From: Mytilus edulis
Lineage: Eukaryota > Mollusca > Bivalvia > Mytilida > Mytilidae
Length of the DNA: 64,000 nucleotides
Direction of reading: 5' to 3'
Assembly (NCBI RefSeq): GCF_963676685.1
Contig: NC_092345.1
Span: 81,409,592 to 81,473,591 of the forward strand
The position numbers were made by a program, and so were the translations under genes. The notes under the pieces were generated by a model. That model was not told where the DNA came from and did not search any database. It saw only the letters and a program-made list of their open reading frames with translations. Shown here in pieces: positions 1 to 13,300 of this stretch. How positions within the stretch are numbered: the first letter of the stretch is position 1; every line of letters begins with the position of its first letter.

Positions 1-930
1 AAATTTTGAATCATCACCAAAAAGTATACAGATCTTAAGATTAATATAACAAAGATGTGTGTAAAGTTTTAAGCAATAATCATAAATCGTTTTTGAGATA
101 CGGCGCGACATGTAAAAAAAACCTCCCCCTTTTTTACAAAATACTCAAAAACTCAAAAATGAAATTTTGAATCATCACCAAAAAGTATACAGATATTAAG
201 ATTAATATAACTAAGAAGTGTGTAAAGTTTTAAGCAATAATCAAGAAAAGTTTTTGAGATACAGTGCGACATGTGAAAAAAAAAACACCCCTGTTTTAGT
301 TACAAAGTGCCGTAACTCAAAAAGTTTAAATCTTATTTTCACCAAAAACTATACAGATCATTTGACCATCATAAGAAACAAATATATGAAGTTTCATGAA
401 ATTTGGATAAGTCGTTCTCAAGTTACGGTGCGACATGTTTACGCCGGACAGACGGACAGACGGACGGACAGACAGACGGACACCGGACATTTGTATACCA
501 TAATACGTCCCGTCAAAATTTTGACGGGCGTATAAAAACCCTCCCCTGTTTAACAAAATACTCAATAACTCCAAAATAAAGTTTTGAATCATCACCACAA
601 AGTATACAGATCTTTAGATTAATATAACAAAAAAGTGTGTAAAGTTTTAAGCAATAATTATAAATTGTTTTTGAGATATGGCACAACATGTTAAAAACCC
701 TCCCCCTTTTTTACAAAATACTCAATAACTCAAAAATGAAATTTTGAATCATCACCAAAAAGTATACAGATCTTCAGATTAAATAAACAAGGACATGTGT
801 ACAGTTTTAAGCAATAATCATAAATCGTTTATGAGATATGGTGCGACATGTAAAAAACCCCTCCACCTTTTTTACAAAATACTCAATAACTCAAAAATAA
901 AATTTTGAATCATCACCAAAAAGTATACAG
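1..930. repeat. ~160-bp tandem/dispersed repeats with microsatellite and palindrome
   Basis: The phrase gaatcatcaccaaaaagtat recurs about every 160 bp, followed by acagat, an aagttttaagcaataat motif and a ggcgcgacatgt-like motif. At about 442-487 is a (gacagacg)n run and at 509-528 the perfect palindrome cccgtcaaaattttgacggg, then cgtataaaa. The window's first edge cuts the array. Confidence 0.8.
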
Positions 931-939
931 ATATTAAGA

Positions 940-1880
940 TTAATATAACTTTAGTAAAAGTAAATAGAAATCTATGAAATTTTAATACAAGGTTTATGAC
1001 CATAAAAGGAAGGTTGGGATTGATTTTGGGTGTTTTGGTTTTAGGAATTAGGGGCCCAAAGGGTCCAAAATTAAACTTTGTTTGATTTCATCTAAAAATG
1101 AATTATTGGGGTTCTTTGATATGCCAAATCTTACTGTGTATTCAGATTCTTAATTTTAGGTCCTGTTTTCTAATTGGTCTACATTAAAGTCCAAAGGGTC
1201 CAAAATTAAACTTAGCTTGATTTTAACAAAAATTGAATTCTTGGGGTTCTTTGGTATGCTGAATCTAAACATGTACTTAGATTTTTGATAATGGGCCGAG
1301 TTTTCAAGTTGGTTCAAATTGGGGTCCATAATTATTATATTAAGTATTGTGCAATAGCAAGAAATTTTCAATTGCACAGTATTCCGCAATAGCAATAAAT
1401 CTTCAATTGCACAGTATTGTGCAAAAGCAATAAATCTTCAATTGCACAGTATTGTGCAATAGTTAATAATCTTCAATTGCACAGTATTGCATAATAGCAA
1501 GAAATATCTAATTGCACAATATTGCGCAATAGCAAAAAAATTTCAATTGCATAGTTTTGCGCAATAGCAAGAAATATTCAATTGCACTGTATTGTCCCGT
1601 TTTCAAATTGGTCTACATTAAGGTCCAAAGGGTCAAAAACTAAACTTTGTTTGATTTCAACAAAACTTAAATATATGGGGTTCTTCAATATGCTGAATCT
1701 AACCATGTATTAAGATTTTTTATATTTGGGCCCCGTTATCAAATTGGTCCACATTGAGGTCTAAAGGGTCTAAAATTGAACATTATTTGATTTCATCAAA
1801 AATTGAATTCTTGGGGTTCTATATGCTGAATCTAACCATGTATTTAGATTTTGGATAATGGACCATAATAGGTAAATGTC
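940..1880 (-). repeat. Long dispersed repeat, reverse copy
   Basis: Contains ~90-bp subunits (ttaatttttggaccctttgg-type phrases in reverse: ccaaagggtccaaaattaaa, ttggggttctttgatatgc). The same family lies forward at 5586-6676 and 10776-11576. It includes the palindromic attgcac block. Confidence 0.78.
1335..1595. repeat. Palindromic attgcac tandem repeat
   Basis: Several ~45-bp units with cores close to attgcacagtattgtgcaat, separated by agcaagaaatattca. Each core is a near-perfect palindrome. Found again at 5445-5585 inside a related larger repeat. Confidence 0.82.
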
Positions 1881-2105
1881 CAATTTAAAATTTTCAAGTT
1901 TTTAAGTTTAAGTTCTTAGACCACATTCATTCTGTGTCAGAAACCTATGTTGTGTCAACTATTTAATCACAATCCAAATTCAGAGCTGTATCAAGCTTAA
2001 ATGTTGTGTCCATACTTGCCCCAACTGTTCAGGGTTTGACCTCTGCACGCATAAAGCTGCGCCCTGCGGAGCATCTTGTTTTCTGTGTTATTTTGGTCTC
2101 TTGTA
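1880..2105 (-). repeat. Dispersed repeat 'gcagggcgcagctttaaacg' family, reverse copy
   Basis: Shares, in reverse, the phrases ctgaacagttggggcaagta, acagctctgaatttggattg and acacagaatgaatgtggtct with copies at 4520-4800, 10595-10775 and 17310-17490. Confidence 0.8.
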
Positions 2106-2134
2106 GAGAGTTGTCTCATTGGCAATAATACCAC

Positions 2135-2912
2135 ACAGTTGTCGGCGCCATATAGTTTTACCCTTGTCCGTAATTCTGTCATTCCACAACAAACCATTAT
2201 ACAGAGTTTTTTTCTAAAAGCCTTCTGATATTGGGCTGATTTTTGGTATGTAAGCTAATCATTATGAGTTACAGATCCCTGCTGCTAATTTTTGCTGAAA
2301 TTACAGGCTTTGGAATTTAATAAATTGTTGAAAATCACAGTTATACAGAGTTTTTTTCTAAACCCCTTGCGATATTGGGCTGATTTTTGGTATGTGAGTT
2401 AATCATGATGAGTTACAGATCAAGTTTAAGTTTTGTTCCGCTCCACTACTTTTTGACTAAATTACGGACTTTGGACTTTGATAAATTGTTGAAAATCAGA
2501 GTTATACAGAGTTTTTTTCTAAACCTCTTGAGATATTGGGCTGATTTTTGGTATGTGAGTTAACTATGATGAGTTACAGATCATTTTGTTCTGCTCCACT
2601 AATTTTTGCCAAAAGTACCGACTTTGGACTTTGATAAATTGTTGAAAATCAGTTATACTGAGTTTTTTTACTAAACCTCTTGAGATATTGGGCTGATTTT
2701 TGGTATGTGAGTGAACTATGATGAGTTACAGATTGTTTTGTTCCGCTCCACTAATTTTTGCCAAAACTACCGACTTCTGACTTTTTTTCTATACCCCTTC
2801 ATATGTTGAGCTACCATCATGTTTGTGTCCACATGTATTGTTGAAATTGCTGTTTTTTAACGTTTTGAGACGGGGCCCATTCGTATCGTTTTGACACATC
2901 TAGTTTATATAG
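2135..2912. repeat. ~165-bp tandem units ending gacacatctagttta
   Basis: Four units with gatattgggctgatttttgg, tatgtgag and atgagttacagatc. The left part has gtcggcgccatatag and the right end reads gacggggcccattcgtatcg then ttttgacacatctag. An inverted relative lies at 7619-8150. Confidence 0.8.
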
Positions 2913-4377
2913 ACATGTAAAAATGTTTACAAGTTTTTCATACCAACTAACAAGTAAAGGTTAGATTTCACTGATTTATAATTTTTATTTCAAAAAAAGA
3001 AAAAAAGATCATAAATGTATTTGATTGACAATTGACTGAAAGTAATAAAGTATGTCATGATCTACAAATATTACACTGCAGTATAATTGTTACACCTGAT
3101 AAAATATCCTTTAAATGACAAATATTAAATATATTAAAGTTTTTTCTGCCTGCCATAATGCATGGGACTAGAGTTATCAAATACCAGGTACATTTGAACA
3201 GTAGACCTAGAAAACATGATTGCATTTTTCATTTTATTAATATTTTCTGCAAACAAAAATAAGTTTTTTTTTGTTTAATAACAAACAAGCAAGGTTCTAT
3301 TAATGAACAAGCAAGGTTTTATATTTTATTTCTGGTATTAATGGTACCTGAATATATGTAATAATTCAATTCAAGTTTGGATTTCAAGGCAATGTATGAC
3401 TATTAATTCAAATATTTGGCTATTTAGTTTTCAGTACTGCAAGAATTGTTTAACATGCATACAATTTTATTACATATTCAAGTATACACTACTATATATA
3501 ACTATATATTAGTTTATGGAACTTTACAAACTTGAGAGTGTACAAGAGTAAAATCACAATAAAATTGATCCATTCTTCAATAAAATTTTATGCAAATATT
3601 CACGTACTCAATTAAGTTATCAAATTTCAAAAGAACCTATCTAAAATAATGCTGTAAATTCATCAGATCCGCAAAACTATTAACATTTTAACACAATTAA
3701 AAATATATAATAAATACACATTAAGTTATAACAAAACAATGATTGAGAGTGTAAACAAGATTTTTACATAACATTTATGTAACAGTTTTCTAAAGCAAGT
3801 TTGGTTAGTGCTGAATGAAATGATATAGAAGTAAATCATTGTTTCCTGGATATATAATGTCCAATCCAAAAAAGAATCCCCAATAACTTAACTGTTTATA
3901 TGTACAATAAATTCATTACTACTTTTATCCCATTCAATTTACCTTTCCTACCCACATTTATGGCACAATGATCATATTAAAAGACTGAAGCTCTTAAAAA
4001 CCCCAAATGGAAAATATTTATTTGGTTACATAATACAAAAGCGACACAAGTTAAAACAGTAGTTATTTTCATAATTATTGTTTCCTATACAACATATGTT
4101 TCTGCTGTATTTATTTTTTGCCTGCAATTCAGAAGTTTACATATATTTATGATTACAAGTGGGTTTTTTTTTCATTGACTACCCTTTGCGTAAAAAAATT
4201 GTGATGTATTTTTTTTTTCGTTTACTACCCTTTGCGTAATATAAAATTTGCTGAAGAAGGTATAAAGTACCCTGACATTTTTCTGAATGAGCCAATATTC
4301 ATTGCTGAAAATGCATATACAATCCCAGTAAACTCTCCTAAGTATCCCCCCCTTTAGCCGAAGCAATCTCTTGATAA
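2913..4377. other. AT-rich 3' flank of GPD1
   Basis: No gene seen. Minus-strand AATAAA hexamers at 4110-4115 and 4017-4022 lie 260-360 bases after the GPD1 stop and are candidates for its poly(A) signal. The rest is unique AT-rich DNA. Confidence 0.5.
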
Positions 4378-7300
4378 TCACATATGTTCTGGATGGTTCT
4401 TTAGACAGTCCATGAATTGTTTAACATCTGTCTCTTTTTTACATATTCTATGGATAGCTGTAAATAATGGAAACCTGCAAAATAAAGAAGATTTTTTAAA
4501 GTCATATAAAACTTCAATAAAAATAAACCAGGAGCTCCGCAGGGCGCAGCTTTATACGACGGCAGAGGTCGAACCCTGAACAGTTGGGGCAAGTATGGAC
4601 AAAACATTCAAGCGTGATACAGCTCTGAATTTGGATTGTGATCAAATTTTTGACATTACATGGTTTTTTTTACACAAAACAAATGTCAAGATTTTACAAA
4701 TCAATTAAAGATTTCTTCTGCAAACTTTTTAAATCTAAAATTAAATAGTTGACACAGCATAGGTTTCTGACACAGAATGAATGTGGTCTAATGAACTTAA
4801 GTTTTTTTTTTGCCTTTGAGCAATTCACTATGCTGTTGAATATTAATCCTCTCAAAAAAATGTTTGAAGAAATTTTCTTTTTACTTATGAAATCTGAAAT
4901 GAGAAAAATTTAACCCCCCCCCCTTTTTTTTCACATCCCCATTTCCCTTTTTCCAAAACTGATATCAATTCAAATTTCTAATGGAGTTTGCAACAATAAC
5001 TACTCTTTTAAATACATCATAAAATATTAAAATGTAAAATAAAGTGCTTGTTATTACTGAATGGTAAAGATTGGTTGGTAGTAAAAGTGAATATACATTG
5101 TTTATTGTATAAAACAATAAAAAAAACTTCATCAGCAACATTTTATATTGGCAAATTTCCAATGAAGTTATTTACATAAAGTTATTGGCAAATAAAAATA
5201 GAAAATGACATCATAGTCATGTCTGGCAAATGTTCAACATACATTATCTAAAAACATTTTAGATAAGATAAGGAAAAAAAGCTTCATCAGCAACATTTTA
5301 TATTGGCAAATTTCCAATGAAGTTATTTACATAAAGTTATTGGCAAATAAAAATAGAAAATGACATCATAGTCATGTCTGGCAAATTTCCAACATATATT
5401 ATCAACTACTATTCTATACAAAGAAAGATAACTCCAATTAAAAATTAATTGCTATTGCACAATATTGTGCAATTAGATATTTCTTGCTATTGTGCAATAC
5501 TGTGCAATTGAAAATTAATTGCTATTGCACAATATTGTGCAATTAGATATTTCTTGCTATTGTGCAATACTGTGCAATTGAATATTTCTGAAAATTTTTG
5601 AAAACTGGACCAAAAATTAAGAATCTACATACACAGTTAGATTTGGCATATCAAAGAACCCATTTATTCAATTTTTGATGAAATCAAACAAAGTTTAATT
5701 TTGGACCCCCATTTGGACCAACTTGAAAACTAGGCCAATAATTAAAAATCTAAGTACATTTTTAAATTCAGCATATCAAAGAACCCCAAGGATTCAATTT
5801 TTGTTAAAATCAAACTAAGTTTAATTTTGGACCCTTTGGACCTTAATGTAGACCAATTTGAAAACGGGACCAAAAATTAAGAATCTACATACATAGTTAG
5901 ATTCGGCATATCATAGAACCCCAATTATTCAATTTTTGATGAAATCACACAAAGTTCAATTTTGGACCCTTTGGGCCCCTTATTCCTAAACTGTTAGGAC
6001 CAAAACTCCCAAAATCAAACCCAACCTTTCTTTTATGGTCATAAACCTTGTGATTAAATATCATAGATTTCTATTTACTTATACTAAAGTTATGGTGCAA
6101 AAACCAAAAATAAGGCTTATTTGGGCCCCTTTTTGGCCCCTAATTCATAAACTGTTGTGACCTCAACTCCAAAAATCAATCCCAACCTTCCTTTTGTGGT
6201 CATAAACCTTGTGCTAAAATTTCATTGATTTCTATTTACTTATACTAAAGTTATTGTGCGAAAACCAAGAATAACGCTTATTTGGGCCCTTTTTTGGCCC
6301 CTATTTCCTAAACTGTTGGAACCAAAACTCCCAAAATCAATCCCAACCTTCCTTTTGTGGTCATAAACCTTGTGTCAAAATTTCATAGATTTCTATTCAC
6401 TTAAACTAAAGTTATAGTGCGAAAACCAAGAAAATGCTTATTTGGGCCCTTTTTGGCCCCTAATTCCTAAAATGTTGGGACCAAAACTCCCAAAATCAAT
6501 CCCAACCTTCCTTTTGTGGTCATAAACCTTGTGTTAAAATTTCATTGATTTCTATTCACTTTTACTTAAGTTAGAGTGCGAAAACTAAAAGTATTCGGAC
6601 GACGACGACGCAGGACGACGACGCCAACGTGATAGCAATATACGACCAAAAAATTAAATTTTTTGCGGTCGTATAAAAATGATGCATATGTTTTTTTTAT
6701 AATTAAATAGCTAGTTTTCATTATACAAGAAGAATTTACTTTTTTTTTAATTATTTGCTTCTAGTTATACACGTGCTCAATACCCATGCTTCTTTGTTGA
6801 TAGTTTACCATAAGGCGACAATCAGTAAACTACGTCTTCAAAACACGACAATTTATTAGCTGCCATATTTTCATATCACAACAGACTGAGAGAGAAAAAA
6901 ATTGACGATTATACGATAAGAATGCGTAAAAAATGATAAAATCTTGCACAGAAGACTAAGTTAATGATATATACATGCATTTTCAAGAATTGGATAAACA
7001 TTATTTTTCACCAGTCACTCATTTCATATGAATTTAAGGTCAGTGTTCTTTTTTTATGTCTATGTATAACAAGGAGAGACAATGTTGCTATATTTACATA
7101 ATTTTAAAAATTTATGTCTTTGCATACAAATTTCTATTTAAAAGGTGACTTGGAGCTATTGTTCACCAATGACGTATTCTGTAAACAGGAAGTTGATGAG
7201 CCATGGATGTCAAAATATATCCCATGGCATATAACATGGCATTTGAGAACAAAGGAGGTGCCCCTAGTAAACTTTTCTTTTACATGGCCATTGTATGAAT

Positions 7301-10300
7301 GAATATACATGTATTAAGTATATAGATAGTAGATTACCCCAGGATGTCAAAATGAACCATGCTTAATTGGTCACATGAAGCTTAATACCCAATTTCAAAA
7401 AGGTCTGATATTTAGTTCCTAATTTTATTCTATTCAAGCCTATTATGTGTAAGAGTATTTGGTGAACATGAAGTGGATGAGTGATGAATCTGCAAATGCA
7501 TTACACAGTATAGATATATCACATGATGATTGATATAAATACTTAGAAAGCTCTAAAATTGTGGTACTTGGAAAATTGACCAATATTTTATTGGGTGAAT
7601 TAACAGACTTTATATAAACTAGATGTGTCAAAGCGACACGAATGGCGCCGTCTCAAAAAGTTGAAAAATCTGCAATTTCACTAACACATGTGAACACAAA
7701 CATGATGGTAGTCTCACATATAAAAAATCAGCTCAAAATCTGGAGGCATATAGAAAAAAAGTCTGTAATCTGTGATTTTCAACAATTTTCAAAGTTGTAA
7801 ACCCTTAATTTTGGCAAAAATTAGCGAAGCGGAACAAAACTTAAACTTGATCTGTAACTCACATACCAAAAATCAGCCCAATATCTGAAAGCGTTTGGAA
7901 AAAAAGTCTGTATAACTGTGATTTTCAACAATTTATCAAAGTCCAAAGCCCGTAATTTCAACAAAAAATTGCGGAGCGGATTGAAACTTAAACTTGATCT
8001 GTAACTCATCATTGTTAACTCACATACCAAAAATCAGCCTAATTTCTGAAGGCTTTTAGAAAATAACTCTGTGTAATGGTTGGTTATGGAATGACGGAAT
8101 TATGGAATTTCGGACAAGGGTAAAACTATATGGCACCGACAACTTCATTGAGGGGCCATAAAAAGATGTGGTATGATTGCCAATGAGACAACTGTTCACA
8201 AGAGACTAAAATGACACAGACATTAACAAGTATAGGTCACCATACGGCCTTCAACAATGAGTAAAGCCCATACAACATAGTCAGCTATAAAAGGCCTCAA
8301 TATGACAATGTAATACAATTCAAACGAGAAAACTAACGGCCTTATTTATATACAAAAATTGTACCCTATCCGCTCTCCCCTCCTTTTGGGGCGAAGGTAA
8401 AATTAATAGAATAATAAATTAATAGATAGAAAATGAGAGGTATATCCATCTATGAAAATTATCTTTCTGTTACCATAAACATCATAGACTATATGAATCT
8501 CCATGTTGTAAACATTTATTTTATCTCTGCAAATTGTCACACATCATTTGAGAATCCATATTACCACATAAACTAACCTTTCCTCCATATTTTTATTCTT
8601 TAACATGTAATTCACTTCAAATGCTGTAGGTGGACCTTGTAATTTCTGACCATTTAACATTTCCTTCTCTAGTTCTTCTATACTCTGCAAATAAACATAG
8701 ATCATAACCAACTCTGCTTTCCAAACCCTATATGCAGTCATTTTCTCTTTACCGGTATGTATATGTGAAAAAGACTCCAACCTAGATCATAATGAATTTG
8801 TGTTGCAATCAATATGATGGAATGTTTCTATTTTAATAGTTTATTTGTTTTTTACCCGATCATAAGATAAAGTCATTATAAAATTAACAAAGTTATCTTA
8901 ATTGTAGCTCATGTATTTTTTTACAGAAATTTGCAAGTTTTACACTGACTGATTGAGGATAAAAGTTAAATGTTCAAACTCATAAATGTGAAGCTGCTGA
9001 GCAAATATGACATCATTCTGATAAGTAGTACCTGAGAAAGTGTGACAGAAGTATTTGTTTGAGGAAAGGACAGAATGACAGGGCAGACATATCCCACTTT
9101 TCTATTACATTCAAATGTTTGCACCTGTCCTAAGACAGGAATCTGATGTACAGTAGTTGTCGTTTGTTTATGTAATTTATACGTGTTTCTCGGTTTTTTT
9201 ATATAGATTAGACCGTTAGTTTTCCCGTTTGAATGGTTTTACACTAGTAATTTTGGGGCCCTTTATAACTTGTTGTTCGGTGTGAGCCAAGGCTCTGTGT
9301 TGAAGGCCGTACATTGACCTATAATGGTTTACCTTTTTTTTTTCTTCTTTTTTTTTTAAATAGTTATTTGGATTGAGAGTTGTCTCATTGGCACTCACAC
9401 CACATCTTCCTATATCTATGGTATACTGTATGCCATGACTACTGGGAGATAGGACATATGCATATTTTTTAGCAGTTTTTGTTCTCACAATGCCATTGTC
9501 TTTTTTTAATAGTCAATTTGGGCATTTCATTTCTAAAACTTGATTTGTCTTACATACCTTTCCTGTTTTAACAAATGCTTCTGCTACTTTTCTGTTTCTA
9601 CCTCCATAACATGTTGTTACTAAGTCAGCTACTCCACAACTTTCCAAAAATGTCCCTTGTTGAGACTCTGCAATATAGAAGACTCACATATATATATTTT
9701 ATCACATTTAATGCTTAAAATCATGTAAAATACTGATGCAGCTTCAACTGTTGTATATGTCTCCTTTTAGGGGAGGAAACTTATCCCGTAACTTATTCTT
9801 TACACACAAAAAGGCTGGTTTTCATAAAACTGCTTAAAATTAGACATATTCAGATAATTTCTTATTGTTTATATAATGATTTAAGGAAACAAGAAATATC
9901 ATGTATATCTGAGTCAATTTCTCTATATAGCTACTGTGCCTCAAAATGAGGAACTAAACGATATGAAAACAAAAAATCTGTGTGAAATGATTTTGGACAT
10001 ATTGAGATTATTCGTAATTGATTCCGATGAATGAGCTGAACCATTTGTGCTCCTTTGAAATGAAGAGGATTGTAGAAGTTGATGTAAAACAGGAGGTATT
10101 AAATGTTTGCAAAGACCAGTGTTTTGAACATGTTGATGATAAAGAACTCAAGAATGTCTTCAATGTTTTCGTAAGTTTTAATCAGAGTCAATGCTATACA
10201 AGGACTTCAGCAAGTGAAGACCTTGCAGGCCTATTGTTACATAAAGTGGCGCTTAAACATTTACCAAATAAAAGAATATAAAACAGACTAAACTGGAACT

Positions 10301-13300
10301 TGAATAATTCACAACAACCAGAATTTCAAGAGCATGCATTGTCTAAAAATAGGTATTTTTTACTAGGAGAAGCTGTATTACTTGAAGTGAGAAATTAGAT
10401 AACTTGAGTGTGAATTATATAACTAAAACTTATTTTTGTTGCATGTAAAAAAGCATGTAAAAAGCATGCAAAATTGTGATAACAGAGTTATTATAGACAT
10501 GTTGTACACTGGGTATCATTTTTCTTGAGAAGCCGGGCATTCTGATTTTAAGTTATATAACATCTTTCTATTTATATTGGCAGTACCAATTAGTAACCAG
10601 ATGCCCCGCAGGGCGCAGCTTTAAACGAACGCAGAGGTTGAACCCTGAACAGTTGGGGCAAGTATGGACACAACATTTAAGCTTGATACAGCTCTGAATT
10701 TGGATTGTGATTAAATAGTTGACACAACATAGGTTTCTGACACAGAATGAATGTGGTCTAAGAACTTAAACTTAAAAACTTGAAAATTTTAAATTGGACA
10801 TTTACCTATTATGGTCCAATATCCAAAATCTAAATACATGGTTAGATACAGCATATCATAGAACCCCAAGAATTCATTTTTTGATGAAATCAAATAATGT
10901 TCAATTTTAGACCCTATAGACCTCAATGTGGACCAATTTGATAACCGGGCCCAAATATTAAAAATCTAAATACATGGTTAGATTCAGCATATTGAAAAAC
11001 CCCATATATTCATTTTTTGTTGAAATCAAACAAAGTTTAATTTTGGACCCAGATTTGGACCAACTTGAAAACTGGGCCCATAATCAAAAATCTAAGTACA
11101 TGTTTAGATTCAGCATAGCAAAGAACCCCAAGAATTCAATTTTTGTTAAAATCAAACTAAGTTTAATTTTGGACCTTAATGTAGACCAATTTGAAAACAG
11201 GACCAAATATTAAAAATCTAAATACAAGGTTAGATTCGGCATATCAAAAAACCATAACGATTCATTTTTTGATGAAATCAAACAAAGTTTAATTTTAGAC
11301 CCTTTTGGCCCCTAATTCCTAAACTGTTGGGACCAAAACTCCCAAAATCAATCCCAACCTTACTTTTGTGGTCATTAACCTTGTGTTAAAATTTCATAGA
11401 TTTCTATTCACTTATACTAAAGTTATTGTGTAAAAACCAAGAAAAATGCTTCTCTGGGACCTTTTCTTTGTTTGCCCCTAATTCCTAAACTAAAGTTAGA
11501 GTGCGAAAACCAAATGTCTTTGGACGACGACGACGTCATACCGATATACAACCAATTTTTTGCGGTCGTATAAAAAGGACAGGTACAATTTCTGCCTCTT
11601 TTTATTCAAAGTTGGTCTGCAAAATTTGGACTGGGGAATTTCCTTCAAGCATTTAAAAACGGAAAGAACTATTATTTGATTTCTTTCATTGTGCTTTCAA
11701 TCTAAATTTCTCGTTAAAAATAATCTATTTTTTTCATCCACCATTCTTTCATACTCATCTCTTAATCCTATATTAAAGTAGTCACTACCTATCACCAAGC
11801 ATTGTGCAAAGCTTCATAAGATAATATATGAAGAACCTACATGAAAGCTAAAGCTATAAAGTGGAGAAATATACTCCAACTCATATGCAGCAAATATACT
11901 TCTCAGCTAGTCATACAATTCATTTTGCTGTGAGGCAATGTTAATTTAAAAAGTAATACAAATTATAAATTGTAAATCATGCATGTTAATACAAGCAATA
12001 TAAACATAAGGATATGTTGTATGGTGGCCATCATTTAGAATGGTAAAGAACAGAATAAATCCCATTCTACCTTTATTGAACCAATCAAATGTGCAAGTAT
12101 ACTTACTTGAATCAGTAGCTTGATAAGAAGTAATATAATAGTTCAGTAACATTACTGTATTGTAAAACTATTGTAAATGCATTGTTAAACACTTTCTGCA
12201 TTCAAAGATAAGATAGATTCTACTATTCTTTAAATGCAGATTTCATAATTTTTTCCATTGTGGAAAGAAATTGTGCACAACCCAGAAACAACAAGTATTT
12301 TAAGAGAAGCTTGATCATAATTTAGTATTGACATTATTTTTTTTCATGTTCAATATTCAGCATAAAATAATGCTGGTAATTTGAATATGATTATCATGAG
12401 GCACTGAAAGATGTAATATTCTGAATCTGATTCAACTTTATTTAAGATCTAAAAATCTTTGTAAGCTGTAACAGGAGTCATCTGCCTTTCACCATATTCT
12501 TTGTTCAGTGAGCAGTTGAATTTTTCTTACTTATTTTCAGCTAAAGTTTAATTATTTTTAGTCTACGAAATCAATTTGTATACATCTTTCTGCCTTATTT
12601 CATTGTCAAATTCTCAACATGAATTTTTCCTGCTTTCAGCAGTTTGTCAAATTATTGAAGAATATGTCAGCTCGATTTCTTCTCAATCATTGTACAGTAT
12701 GCATGAATGTCTATAAGAGTTAATTTGACCTTGACTTCATGCTCAAGGTCAATGATCAACAGTAAACTATCCTACTAAGGTCAGCATCTTGATTTATTTT
12801 ATGTAGGTGTTAATAGTGACTTCTGTAACATTGAAATTCATTAACTCTCTTTAAAAAGCCAAATAAAATCTGAAGCATAAATATTGCTGTGACACATAAA
12901 AAGGTAAATGATACTTGAGTGTAAATAAAATTGTTCTAATCATAAAACCATGTTATCTACATTGACTATTGAGCTATAAACTTCAATATTTTTAATAACC
13001 TATTTCTATTATAGGAGGTATATATCATCTAAAATACCATTACTTTTAATTTAATTCACTGTAACTAACAACTGACATAATAATCAACAATTGTAAAGAC
13101 AGTGTGCATTGTAAGATACTAAAATATCTTACTTGTAATCCAAATTGCAATCAAGCAATGTAAATACATGCCAGAGCATATTGCATACCTGGGTAAAAAA
13201 CTTCACAGAATTTAACCATTTCCATAAGTCCTAATCTGATTACAGCTGCCTTAGTGTTATCTCCATACCCTAAACCATCAGCAAAACCAGCACCAACTGC

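Noticed and set aside
218-598. ORFs on both strands over the gacagacg microsatellite
   Set aside because: Coding potential comes from the simple repeat; the flanks are dispersed repeat copies.
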